A stretch of 64,000 nucleotides of DNA from Rugalucina vietnamica (Eukaryota > Mollusca > Bivalvia > Lucinida > Lucinidae): contig OZ024874.1 in assembly GCA_964017185.1 (NCBI GenBank), forward strand, positions 15,991,957-16,055,956. Direction: 5' to 3'. Made by a program: the position numbers and the translations under genes. This document shows positions 30,527-41,904 of the stretch, piece by piece. The first letter of the stretch is position 1, and every line of letters starts with the position of its first letter. The notes beneath the pieces are model-generated. The model worked only from the letters and a program-made list of their open reading frames with translations, made no database searches and had not been told where the DNA came from.

Positions 30527-31462
30527 CACTGTCGGGAAACAAACTCCGTGTAAGCTATCATTTGCACACACAACGGTGACGTCACAGACAATTTTAACAG
30601 TTCGGATTAAACCTAAGTTCGGAAAATTTGTGGTGCCGTTTGCATAAGTTATTTGTGAAATATTCAATATATCCTATCATTTGCAGCACACATCTTTTGT
30701 TGTATAACTGTAAAAACTTTCACAATTCATTATCTAGTTGCTAAGAACACTTCAGAAACTTAGAAGTTCTGAAGTGTTTTTAATGTTGACAATTGTTTGA
30801 AGGAAAGAAAATATTGCTAATTAGTGATTATAATATGCCGCATATGATAGGATGTGTGTAAAACAGTTTTATTATGTGGCAAGTGATGAAATATAGAGAA
30901 ATATGTATTAAATATAACCAATATTTGAAAAAGTTATATTTTCACATGTGAAAATATAAGATTTGGGAATATGCAAATTACGATTCCACCGTTTTATTTC
31001 TAATTTATACATAACTAAATTTTATAATCTATGCTATTGTTGACGCAATGAACGTTCACACACAATAGCGACGTAATGACGTGACGTAATGACGTCATTT
31101 AAGATTTTGACGTCATATGCTTTAGCGCGCAGCGTTACAATGACCATGGCTACATGCAATATAATAAAAAGAAAATTCAAGTTTTTGTCGTGAATATGAG
31201 TTTTATTTCATCTCGTGAAGTGAAAAATTATATATTTCATTCGTGCCTTCGGCACTCATGAAATATAAAAATTTTTCACTTCACTCAATGAAATATTTTA
31301 ACTCATATTCACTCCAAAAACTTGAATATCCTCTATTTCTTTAATATGAAAATAGCAATGCGCGATTTCCGAAATTATGTGCAATACGAACACGCGCTTT
31401 GTCGTATGACATATACACAAATGATAGCATACACAGACTTTATTTCCCGACACTGACATACT
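30527..31462. mobile_element. DNA element with TIRs around a central hairpin
   Basis: 'ctgtcgggaaacaaactccg' + 'tgtaagctatcatttg' at the left is mirrored by 'caaatgatagcatacacaga' + 'ctttatttcccgacac' at the right. ACATAC flanks both sides, a tentative 6-bp duplication. A second palindrome (31171-31325, turn 'tgccttcggca') lies inside, near the right end. Confidence 0.7.
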
Positions 31463-31539
31463 ACCTCTAACGGTTCGTCTTGACCGAGTGCTATGCGTAA
31501 CTTTCACTAGACTGCACACTGGCATTATCTGACCTTCAC

Positions 31540-33250
31540 TAAATGCACTCTATATTAGTAATTTTAGCATGTTTAAGCTTTTTAAAAAAGAAGACACTTG
31601 TAAATTTTATCCGGGGTAAGATTTTTTCTGCGCGAAGTTAAATTTCTAATGTTTAACTGCCTAGGATTTACCAATATTGACATGAATGGGTGGGGTATGT
31701 AAAACAGAAATCTACTGTTTTATTGAATCTGTCAATCAAATGACGATGTGCATTTATTGCCAATAGACGTCACAGTAACTAGGAATGACTCGGTATAGTT
31801 ATTATTTTAAAATTTTAAATAGCTTGGTGTAAAATTGGAAATGTAACTGGTTTTCGTGGGACCCATTTCCTGGAAAATGGAATGCATTTGAATAAAAATT
31901 ACACAAAGCCTAAATGTCTAGGATACATAATCTGACAAATTAAGGATTATTTTGGGGTCATGGAAATGTATTTCTCTAGGAAAAATTAGTGTAAACATGT
32001 TTTTCTGGAAAATTCTGAAAGTGGGTAACTTGGGGCGGCTCGTGTGCACTTATTGTTTGGTGAAAGCTGACATGCCTTTTGTTTCAGGTTCTTATATGAT
32101 TGAAGTCAATGGCTACATCGAAAAATCTGGCTTTTTTTTTTCAAAAAGCTAAGAAAAATGGGTCCAACGATTTCAACCCGGAAGTAACTGAAAAATTACT
32201 CACTTGCTCTGAGCTGACCACTCATTTCACAATCATTATACACAAATCCATGTATTTGCAACATATTCAACAGCCACATGGTAAAGCATGCTAAAGAATG
32301 TAACATTGTTGACAAAAATAAACAATGCTTTTTATACAGTAGTGACTCCAGCTGTTTTTTCAAACTCAATTTTTTTGCACAGCTTTTACAAAAATGGTGT
32401 CTCCAGTCCTCTAGAAATATAGAATTACATCACAATTACACAAAGAAGTTCATTTAAATGAGAAATTATTGCCTTGACAACAGCCACACACCCTAAAACC
32501 TTAGTATTGTTGACAATGACTGATAGTCTCAAACCAAAAACAAGACCTTGCAATTTATTTTTACTTTTATTGTTCTATTGCAAAAAATGGCATGGAATAG
32601 TTTTTTAAGTATTCAGACAGCCAAATTAAATGCTAGAAAATTGTTCAATTTGAAAAACAATATAAAAAAATCAAAAGGTCAAATAGTCTCAAAGCATGGG
32701 TCAAGCAGTGACCTGTAAGTGACCTCACAGGTTCCCAGCTATGCAATGGACACTGCCATGGAGCAAGATACCAAATCCAATATGGCCACTGAGCAAGGTA
32801 TGAAAATGAAGTAAACAAAATTTATTTTGGCTTGCGCTTCATTGTGCTGCTATGTATATATTTCAAAGTGGTCAGATATTGTTTCTAACATACACAGCTT
32901 TGTTCTGTTACATACGGATTGATTTGATTCGGAATGATAATAAGAAAAAAATCAATTTTCAATCACAGTCATCGCAACAGAGATAATCATCGAAAATGGT
33001 ACTAGCTGATGCATTTATCCATTTATTGATAAGATCCACAAGAAAGAAAAACATCAAAATTCGGTTTTAATATCAAAACCTATCTATCTTCTGATACTGA
33101 GTCGATCAATTTCTGATCATCACCTCAGGTGTGGGGTGGGTGGCTAAATTTAGAATTTAGTCAAGGGAAAATAAAACATTTGGGGTGGACCATTAAAACT
33201 ATTTACAAGATATAGATGAGAGGCATACTAAAACGCATGCCTCTGGGCTA
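31540..33250. other. No recognised gene
   Basis: AT-rich sequence with no coding feature that I recognise. A block at 33075-33125 ('tctatcttctgatactgagt' ... 'atcacctcagg') recurs inverted at 62038-62095, so it belongs to an unidentified repeat. Confidence 0.6.
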
Positions 33251-33255
33251 ATGGT

Positions 33256-33795
33256 TTAAATAGAAGCCTTAAATTCCTCAATGGTCTTAGATAGGACCAC
33301 TGAAGAAGGGAGACTATTCCAAACCGGAATAGTTCTGGGGAAAAAGGAATTTTTCAGGGCATCACTATAGGCAAATGGTCTTGTGTATTGTGATTCATGT
33401 GATGCCCGAGTATGCCTTAGATTGGGTGCCGGGGTCAGGTATTTGTCTTTATCAAGAAACACTGTACCAGAGTGTATCTTGTAGAAGAAGGTTAAGGAGG
33501 ACCGCTCCCTGCGAGACTCCAGGGATGGCCACTCAAGTTCGTCTAGCATTTCACCGACGCTACTGGTGTTCCTCCATCGCCTGCAGGTCCACCGGGCAGC
33601 AGTCCTCTGCACCTTCTCCACCTTCTCAATCTGAGTTTCATGATAGGGATGCCAAATAGGAGCTGCATACTCAAGTTGAGGCCGAACCAATGTTTTGTAT
33701 GCAACTTCCTTAGTATGCCTAGGTGCCAGTGCCAAATTGCGCCGAAGAAAACCCAAAGTCTTAGTTGCCTTGCATGAACCACGCACTTCCAGTTG
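33256..33795 (-). mobile_element. Non-LTR retrotransposon (LINE) reverse-transcriptase C-terminal fragment
   Basis: Open frame of about 180 codons ending at 33256. It contains KTLGFLRRNLALAPRHTKEV, YKTLVRPQLEYAAPIWHPY, KVEKVQRTAARW, SLESRRERSSLTFFYKIHSG and IPVWNSLPSSVV, the conserved post-RT region of Jockey/CR1/L2-like LINEs. It is 5'-truncated at about 33795. The upstream ORF extension to 34008 (CLSVRLSVRL...) is unrelated repeat sequence. Confidence 0.9.
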
Positions 33796-34312
33796 ACACG
33801 ATTTGACTAAGAAAAAACAATGGATTATGCCGCCTGATTTCCGGTTCCCGGCTTTTACTGAAGTCGCTATATACAGGTAAATCTTCAAACATGTAAATAC
33901 AGTGACCACACATAAGTCCTTAACTTTTGTGCATTTATTGAAGGTCAGACGCCAGTGCTTTCGTACTAGACGCACGGACAGACGCACGGACAGACAGACC
34001 CAAACCAATATGCGTCTTCAAATTTTTCCAACGTTCATCGACTCGGATTAAAAATAGCTTAACAGGGGAGACAGAAAAAAAGAGAAACAACATTTACTTT
34101 TTTCACGTGTTTACTTTAGTACTTGATTGAAATATTCAGTGTAAGCCGTTCCGATGTGGTAGTACGGACTACCGAAAAAACCTGCAGCTGGGGAATCTGA
34201 ATGGTTCAGTGGTTTCGTACAGGAATTCTGAGCTACATACCGATTCCAATCGCAGAATCAATACAATACAAGAAAATACAATATCTGACAACCTCAATAT
34301 TGATGTTGAACT

Positions 34313-34315
<3 letters not shown>

Positions 34316-34357
<42 letters not shown>

Positions 34358-34383
34358 TTGTTGTTGTTGTTGTTTTTGTTGTC

Positions 34384-34414
<31 letters not shown>

Positions 34415-34438
34415 GTTTTGCTGTTGTTGTTGATTTCT
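34316..34438. repeat. Poly(T) and (TTG)n low-complexity tract
   Basis: More than 40 T residues followed by TTG repeats and more T runs. ORFs made of F/C runs here are artefacts. Confidence 0.97.
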
Positions 34439-34489
34439 TGCTTGAAGCCTAACCCAACAATAGCTAATGCCATATGGAGACACGAGAAC

Positions 34490-35345
34490 TTGGTTTAAAG
34501 TCAGAGAAGCCCTGGGATGGAAACCATGGACCTGGTTAGTTAACTGCAAGGCGAGTGGCTTAACCCCAGGGGGGGTACTCTGAAATTTTCTGTATACATA
34601 GGCGAGGCTGACTTTTTTGGGGTCAAAATTTTGAATTTCCGTATTTTTTTGGGTTTTCAGAAAAACTAGTTATTTTTTAGGGTAGTGAGCTTTTTATGGA
34701 TATTTTTTGGGGGTCATGCCTTTTCTGAATTATTTTTTTGGGGTCATCTATAATTCTACGTAATTTTTTGGGTTTTACACATTTCTTGGGAAATCTCTTT
34801 ATTTCTATGAAGATAAGAGTGGCTTACACTTATGTCTTACAAGGCCTTAAGATTCAATTTTGTTTGCGACCATGCCTTATGACTGGTCTCGGTGAAATTT
34901 TGGAAGCTTGATCAAGATGATGTTGTTTGGATTGCAAATCAAATGGAATCAAAACCATCATAAGACTTACACTTTGAGAATAAATAAAATCTTTAAATTT
35001 TATACAACTTGGTATTTACCGGTACATCCTAGTTCCTACATTTACTAACTGTATTGTGACGTGTTCTGTTGGTTGGTTGATTTGGGATTTAACGTCCCAC
35101 CAACAGCTTAGATCATATGGATGTGATAAAATTTCATCAATAGGCATAAAAAGATGAATACATGTAATTTTTTGGGGTAAGCTAAAAGTTCAAGTATTTT
35201 TTTGGGTATGCCTGATAGGACTGGTATTTTTTTGGGGTGGTCAGCAAATCTCAGTAATTTTTTGGGTTTGGGGGTAGAAGCTGGGGCCTCGCCTATGTAT
35301 CCACAAAAAATGAGAGTACCCCCCCTGGGGGCTTAACCACTATAC
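34490..35345 (-). mobile_element. tRNA-derived SINE head split by insertion
   Basis: With 34565-35329 removed, the minus strand reads 'tatagtggttaagccactcg' + 'ccttgcagttaac...ggtttccatccca', a tRNA-like A/B box pair. The copies of GGCTTAAC at both junctions show where the later element entered. Confidence 0.65.
34565..35329. mobile_element. 765-bp TIR element with 8-bp target duplication
   Basis: Starts CCCAGGGGGGGTACTCTGAA and ends with the complement (near 35310-35329). The TIRs extend ~45 bp and include 'tacataggcgaggc'. GGCTTAAC flanks at 34557-34564 and 35330-35337. The interior has many 'tttttttggggtca'-like repeats and no ORF. An 8-bp duplication fits hAT or related superfamilies; the class is inference. 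Confidence 0.85.
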
Positions 35346-35631
35346 GTCATGTAAGTTTGTTTTGTGCAAAGGGTCCAGATCAATGATGGTCTTGTTGCTC
35401 AACCACATGTACTCCACCGGACCATGTACGCTGAAATATGTTCCAAATTACAATGTACCTCCAGTATAACATGAATGCAACAGTCTGTGCATTGCCAGAT
35501 GATGATATTTTACTACTTACCTTCAAGACCCTTTATGTTTCAAGTGCCAAACAAGGTAACCTCAGGTATCATTATAAACATTCACTGTCACACTGCTCTG
35601 GCACTGACAAGGGTTGTATTTTACCATTCAT

Positions 35632-35875
35632 CAGGAAAACATGCCCGTGAAAAGTCAACCCCCCCCCATGGACCCCCGCTTTTATATAGTAAAACTGGGG
35701 TTTGCAGGGGTATACATATTTTTTCTTATTTTCCTCCAAAACATAGATTGTGGGTACTCGTTAGAACCGCCTCGCCGAGCAAAAGTAAGAAAAAAATCCA
35801 AAATTTTCTACTGAAAATTTTCAATTTTTACAACTTAAAAAATCTCTGTATATATTACATGGGCATGTTTTCTTA
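35632..35875. repeat. Family E element copy
   Basis: Contains 'caggaaaacatgcccgtg', 'aaaactggggtttgcagggg' + 'tatac', 'aaaacatagattgtgggtac' and 'gaaccgcctcgccgagc'. It aligns to 39428-39715 and 63736-64000 but has lost half of the central hairpin. Confidence 0.8.
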
Positions 35876-36185
35876 CTGGATCACAAAGCAGGCACTCTTC
35901 AGTTAGGGCTCGGTCTCATGAAAAACGTGGCCATTATATGCTCCTCGTCAACATTACTTTGATCTGGGTCTCTACTTCTATAGAGACCCTGCTTTGATTA
36001 ACATGTGCATGTATTTTGAAAGTGTTTGGAAATGCAGTACACTGTGCTTGATTTGATATTTTGTTAGTTCTATGTATTTCAAGCTCTCAGTAGAAAATTA
36101 GAAGAGGCTTATATTGGGTTTGGCGGCAACAAATATGCATCTGGGACCTCATTTAGGAGCTCATTTGGGGTTCCAAGTGCCCTTT

Positions 36186-36431
36186 TGAGCCGCGTCATGG
36201 GAAAACCGGAGTTATGCCTATGCGAAAACAAAGGCGCAAATTTGCTGTGAAGTAAATGGCCAGCTGATTAACGCCTTTGTTTTCGCTACTCGGACAGTAT
36301 AATTTATATTCTTCCTAAATCCGAAATTTCAAGCTACTATCCATCTTCTGTAGCTGCACGGCAAGTTTTGTGCCATACCTGGTCGGAAACCACGGTTTTC
36401 TTGCATCGCGACCCTTTAAGGGGCCGCTCAG
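36186..36431. mobile_element. MITE family A, copy 7 (diverged)
   Basis: Ends TGAGCCGCGTCATGGGAAAA ... GGGGCCGCTCA, with the 'aaaacaaaggcgca' and 'cgcctttgttttcgctactc' landmarks. Intergenic. Confidence 0.8.
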
Positions 36432-36479
36432 TTTTCATTAATTATTAGTTGTGTGTCGTCACAGTTCACCACTTAGCCT

Positions 36480-38507
36480 ATAATAGGACCCGTTTTCGAT
36501 CGAGCCTCGAGCCAATTTTGGCTGAAGTGTTTCAGCAACGAGCCGCTTTCCCTGGTGCCAAGTTTGGAGCATTTTACGACCGCTTGCCGTTTTATGGAGT
36601 CGTTTTCTCCAGCAACGAACCGCTTTTTTGGGTACGTCGTATTCCGGTTCGTATTCTGAACAGTTCGCCACAACCGACAGTTTGCTAATTGCTATTTTTT
36701 TTTTTTTTCAGCCGGTTTTTATCTACAAATATCTTGTTGGGAGCTGGGTATGAGTTTTGAAGCCGTTTCTCTTAATGTCACCGAACCGCTTTATGATCTG
36801 GGTGTCATTTTGTGACCTGCATTTCAACACGGGCAAAAAACTTAGAAAATATATCGTAAGCCAAGTGAGCAGCTATTTCCCAACAGGCGGCCACTCAATT
36901 TTCAACACGAGCCGTTTTCTGCGAGCCGGTGTCTTTATTTGCAGCAACATTTTATAATACATGTGTTAGCCAGTTGAGATCTTGATTTATTTTCTATTCT
37001 AATCCGTTTTTAATAATCGCTACAAAAAGTAGAAAGTGGCCTTTTTACGTCATGCCGGGCTGAACGGACTTAATCAAAGGTTCCACCACAAGGACGATTT
37101 TTTGTTTTTATTTAATTTTCTTTCTTTATGAATTCGATGTCCCCAGGAAAAGTGGTTTTCGGCGCTGTCCCCGGTGAGGGCGATAGGTTAATTGTGTCCC
37201 GGGAAAAGTGGTTTATCTTCGTCATACTTGTCCTCATTGGGGGTGGTGGTCGGTGTCCCACGGCGTGGTTTGTCTTCGTTGTACTGTATGTTGTGCCTGC
37301 CCGTTGCCTTTCCTTCCTGTTGGGGATTGGCCGGATGGCTGCCTTGTTGGGGGAGTGGGGGGGGGGGGCTAGTCAGTCATTCTGCTCTTCGAGTGTGTTG
37401 TGGGAGGAATGTTTTGTTGTGTTTTATGTGGTTTCTTTCCCACCTGGTGTCTGTGTTGGGATTTAAATTTAATTGCATCGATTCCTGGTCCCTCTATTCT
37501 TACTTTCCATTTTGGGCCGTAATAACCATGGGCCACTTTTAGGGACGCGTGTCCATTTTGGAGCCGTTTTTCACAACCAAGTTCGGAGACACTATTTACA
37601 ACCGAGCCGCTGTCTCGGAAGCGGGTGTCGCTTTCGGAATCTTTTAAAATTTTACGAACAGCGTTTGGGAGCTAGCTGCGTTTTTTTTTTTTTTTTTTTT
37701 TTTTTTTTCGATTTTCTTGATCAGTATTAAAAACGGATGCCGAGCCGTTCTTTTTTTTTTTTTTTTTTTTTTTGCCTTCTACTTCGTGCCGCGATCTCGG
37801 TGCCGTTTTGTCGCCACCGAGCCGCTTTTCAGGGACCGGTTGCCGTAAACCATGGCATGGTTCATCTATGCTCACGGCTCTTAAAGGATCTCAGTTTTTA
37901 TATTATTCACTACAAATCGAGCGATTAATGTGGAGCCGATGTCCTTTTTCGTCACAGAGCCGCTGTTTGGTAGCCGGGTGCCGTTCACTTCCAGTCGAAT
38001 TACAGGAACTGATCCCGTTTTGAGACGTTTTCTCCATCGTAGGCCTACTGAGTTGGGACCCGGTGCCGTTTTATAAAACAGTATTGTCACCATTGAGACA
38101 TTTTGTACAGCCGGATGCCGTTTTAGCTTTTTTCACCACCAATTAAGCCACTTTTTGAGATCTATTGTCGCTTTTGTAGCAGTTTTGTAACCCCAAGCCA
38201 CCTCCACTGGGTAGTCAAGTGACTTTTAGAGCCGTATTTGACAACCGTTACATTTATGGGGAGCTGCGTTGCCTATTTCAGCCGTCTTTCGTTTTGGGAG
38301 CCGGTGTTGAGCTACGTGTACGAGTCGCTATTTGGGGGCAAGTTCCGTATTTGGCGCCGTTTTCACCGGAACAATTTTTAAAGGTTGGCTGCGTTTACGG
38401 TCGTTTTTACGAGCCGTTTTCGTTTTGGAAGTCAGGACTGGTGTCGAACTGCACCGCACTGCTCAGGTCGTTTTTTGGGGGGGATCCGTGTGCCATTTTT
38501 AAGTCAC

Positions 38508-38561
<54 letters not shown>

Positions 38562-38660
38562 CGAACCACTGTTTGGAAGCATATGCACGGTTTTGGCATC
38601 GTTTTCACAAGCCTGGTGCAGTTTAATTCGCACTGTTTTCACAACAAGACACCGTTTTTC
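36480..38660. repeat. Degenerate GAGCCG / GCCGTTTT-rich tract
   Basis: Over ~2.2 kb the strings 'gagccgctttt', 'gtgccgtttt', 'caaccgagccgct' and 'gccgttttcaca' recur every 25-40 bp in varied forms. They are interrupted by poly(T) runs (37680-37708 and 37750-37771), a G-run (37358-37367) and a (GT)n array. No protein-coding or RNA gene is recognised. It looks like an old, strongly diverged minisatellite or the body of a simple-repeat element. Confidence 0.55.
38511..38560. repeat. (GT)n microsatellite
   Basis: About 50 bp of GT repeats. Confidence 0.97.
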
Positions 38661-38846
38661 TGATTGAACCTATCAAGAAGTTCAGTCGACGTTAGAGGAT
38701 CGACCAGTTTTGCCACCACCGAACCCATTTGAGACCCGGTGCCGTTTCTGTCCGGGAGGTTTTAACCCACTTTGGGGACGTAATTTCATCTGGGAACATA
38801 TGTTTTTTGTTGTTGATTTTTTTTACGACCGAGGCGCTTCATGCGC

Positions 38847-39014
38847 GGATCCAGAAAATTTTCTCAAGGAGGCGGGGTGGGGGGGGGTGGGGGGGGGGCG
38901 GATCCAAACTCCCAGAAGGGATCCGACGGAAAAATTCAACATGGCAAAAATCAATAATCTCGCAATTCCAGGGGGGACCGGACCCCCTGCCCCCCCCCCC
39001 CTCCTGGATCCACC
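38847..39014. mobile_element. Short MITE with GGATCCAG ends and 7-bp flanking repeat
   Basis: GGATCCAG ... CTGGATCC ends, with CATGCGC at 38840-38846 and again at 39015-39021. G-rich left half and C-rich right half (GGGGGGTGGGGGG / CCCCCCCCCC), no ORF. Confidence 0.6.
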
Positions 39015-39427
39015 CATGCGCTTTTTCGGAAGCTTGGTGCGGTTTTAGAGCTTCTACATGCGCATTTCGCGACTCGGTGAGTCGCCGATGCGATTCTAAT
39101 GTGTATCCACATTCTGTTTGGGAAAAAAATCTGTAAATTGAAACTGAAAATTTTCATTTTCGTCAGCTGTAAAAAAATCTCTAAATTACTTGGCTAGGTT
39201 TTCAAAATGTACAATAGTTATGGAACAGACCACGGAGCCATGCTCAAAACTGGTATTGTCACACTGAGTCTGTTATACATCACCATGAGCACAATTCAGT
39301 GTGTTACTGTATTTTTCCCCTTTTCACCTACCTCACATTTCATGTGTTTCATAGATAAAGAGGGAGAGCAGAGTCATTCTATTTCTGGACTTTCTATTCT
39401 TACTTCAGTAAATGGGAATGGACTCCA

Positions 39428-39715
39428 CATCAGGAAAACATGTCCGTGTAATGTATACCCCCTCATACCCCACATTCATATAATAAGGCTGGGGTTTACG
39501 GGGATATACCTTTTTTCTTATTTTTGATCCAAAACATAGATTGTGGGTAATCGCTAGAAACGCCTCAGCGAGGCGGTTCTAATGTGTACCCACAATCAAT
39601 GTTTTGAGCTAAAATATTAAAATACATGTATCAAAATTTTCCCATTGAAATTTTCTCTTTTTTTTTTTCTTCTAAAAAAATCTCTGTATATTGCATGGGC
39701 AAGTTTTCATATTTT
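39428..39715. repeat. Family E element copy (with full hairpin)
   Basis: 'acatgtccgtgtaatgtata' + 'ccccctcataccccac', 'aaaacatagattgtgggtaa' and the hairpin 'gaaacgcctcagcgaggcgg' + 'ttc'. It is followed by the inverted 'gtacccacaatcaatgtttt'. A partial copy lies at 39100-39190. Confidence 0.85.
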
Positions 39716-39837
39716 AGTCAAATAATGGGAATGGACTCAAGGTATACATGAAAACCAACCTAACACCCATTGGGATATTTAAACAATATAGAACTTTATT
39801 GATAATCCAAGATTTCAAGCTGGAACAAAGATAAGCC

Positions 39838-39985
39838 ATGGCATGACAAAACTAATGTGTGTGCAGTTGCAAAAGTAGCAAACTGAGAATAAATCATTCT
39901 GGATGTGCAGTGAAGACATTGATCAGACTGGGCAGATTTTCTGTGTCTTCACTGCTTACACATATTTTTAGTTTTGTCATGCCTT
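39838..39985. repeat. Small inverted-repeat element
   Basis: 'ggcatgacaaaactaatgtg' at the left is mirrored by 'acacatatttttagttttgt' + 'catgcc' at the right. Non-coding. Confidence 0.65.
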
Positions 39986-39989
39986 GTCT

Positions 39990-41743
39990 CCAATCAACTC
40001 AACTGTGAGAAAGCACATTAAAACAGCTAGCTTCTGTAATTTTGGACTTGCATGTAACTATTGGTTGGATAAATTGAAGCTTTGCAAAAAAACATTTTTG
40101 TAATTTTTGACTTTTTCAGTGTTAACTTCTATTCCACTCTATACATGAGGAAAATCTTATGATTTTTTTTTAATTAAATTCTGTTGAATATGCTACATGC
40201 ATACATGTAGTATTCATGATCAACGAAATGAAATATATACATGTACCGGCCCCGTACCAGCAGCCTTATAGAAGCCAAATGTTTAACAATGTGCTTTCTC
40301 TATAAAATAATATGACATCAAAATTAGCAAACACATCTTGAATTTAACATCATTCTTATGTTTTATCACAGACAAATAAATATATAACACTTTGGTAATA
40401 TCACCCTTTACTTGAACAAGATATTCAAAACAATAGCCAAGTTCATGTTAACAATGCAGAGCAAAATCTTGGAATCTACACTATTTTCCAAACTTAACTA
40501 TTTGCATCTTCTAATAGCAATTCCTATTTGTTTTAATTGTAAATATTAATTTAGCCATAAAAAATATTAAGAAATAATACAGCAAGTCAAAATATTGAAG
40601 CATGTTCCAAAATGTCTGTGTTTATAAGGGTCCATGCATAAATGAACTTTCAGGTAAAACAGTTATATGAGGTTGTAACTAACATTCATCCTTCACTTCT
40701 CTCACTACCATTTATCATTTATACAGCAAAGAATGGGGAAAAAATGAATATTAAATAAGCACTAAAATTTTAGTGGAATAGCAATTGTATAACTTTTCTT
40801 TTGTTCAGCTACATGATGACAGCACAATATGAAAGTCATATGAAACTGGCCTGAATTGACAAAGACACTGTCTGAATAACACTGTTTAAAACAATGGGTA
40901 TTGAGGGTTTTCAACCAAGTCAACTAGTTTACTTGAGGTTACCTAGTTAGCTTAAGACCATATTGGAGCTAGAAGAATTAGAGACAGAATCCTATCATAA
41001 GGCGGCATCAGTTGATTATTCATAAAGATCTCATGTTTCCTTCTCCTACTGTTTTATATCATTGTATTAGCACGTTAATATTGTCAGGTGAATGCATCAT
41101 AAAATACACAAAATAATAACAAAAGGCACATAGATGTTTCCCATATAAATGATTTGATCTGTCAATATTATACTACATAAAACACATTTTGAAGAGCAAT
41201 CTCTTATACAGGTAAATTTGGCAGAAAATATATGAAATACTTCTGGTAAAAGAATATGAACAACTAAAATGCCAATGGACTTTCATGATACTTTAATAAG
41301 TTCATACATAATTTCCACACCTGGTATGCTTTTCCTTATGTAGTGTGCTTTCTTTGAGCCTCAGAAAACCCATGACTCCACTTTTTTCACAACAGTTACT
41401 AATTTCAAAACCATAGGCCTCTAGCCTTTAAATATCTATATCTTTTGTGGCTCGATTAAGCTTGATGCCAGAAACTCTGAAATGCTGTTTCAGATGGATT
41501 ATAGTAGTTGTTCTAAAATTCACAAAAACACAGAAAAATTGTCATCTTGGTTTTCATTACCTAAAACATAAAACTGATAAATGTTCATTAATGTCCTTTT
41601 GTCTTTCGAATTAGTTCTTAAAGATGCTGCAGATATCAGGATTACATGCAAGAATATAATCCTCGTTTTATGAAGTCAAAATGAATTGTCCATCATATAA
41701 TATAAACATTTTTCACAAATGTACATAAAAAGACTGTCAACAA
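39990..41743. other. No recognised gene; PACRG 3' flank
   Basis: AT-rich, repeat-poor sequence immediately downstream of the PACRG stop. It may contain the 3' UTR, but no polyadenylation site could be assigned with confidence. Confidence 0.5.
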
Positions 41744-41904
41744 TTAGTTCAATAGGCAGGACTCGTATGTTGGAACCATGTATTTGATATTGATAAAGGC
41801 ATCTTCTCCTCCGTGTCTCTCAAAGGCTTCCAATGTTTCCTGAATGAGGTCACCAATATTTTCTCTTTTCTGCTGGCTGTAGTCGATTCCATCGCCTGAG
41901 TTCA
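41744..41904 (-). CDS. PACRG: PACRG exon 5 and stop
   Basis: 161 nt: [20 protein letters not shown] then [32 protein letters not shown] and TAA. Acceptor tttccag. Confidence 0.97.

Noticed and set aside
33800..34008. N-terminal extension of the LINE ORF (CLSVRLSVRL...)
   Set aside because: This part has the ACGGACAG repeat-tail sequence of another element. Similarity to reverse transcriptase starts only at about 33795.
34201..34452. ORFs with long Phe/Cys/Val runs
   Set aside because: Translations of poly(T) and TTG repeats.
37128..37542. Overlapping 112-116-aa plus-strand ORFs in a GC-richer patch
   Set aside because: G/T-rich low-complexity composition, two frames equally open, no recognisable domain. 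Treated as part of the degenerate repeat tract.
38219..38663. 135-aa and 92-aa ORFs with VCVCVC runs
   Set aside because: They cross the (GT)n microsatellite and the GCCGTTTT tract, with no domain or coding signal.
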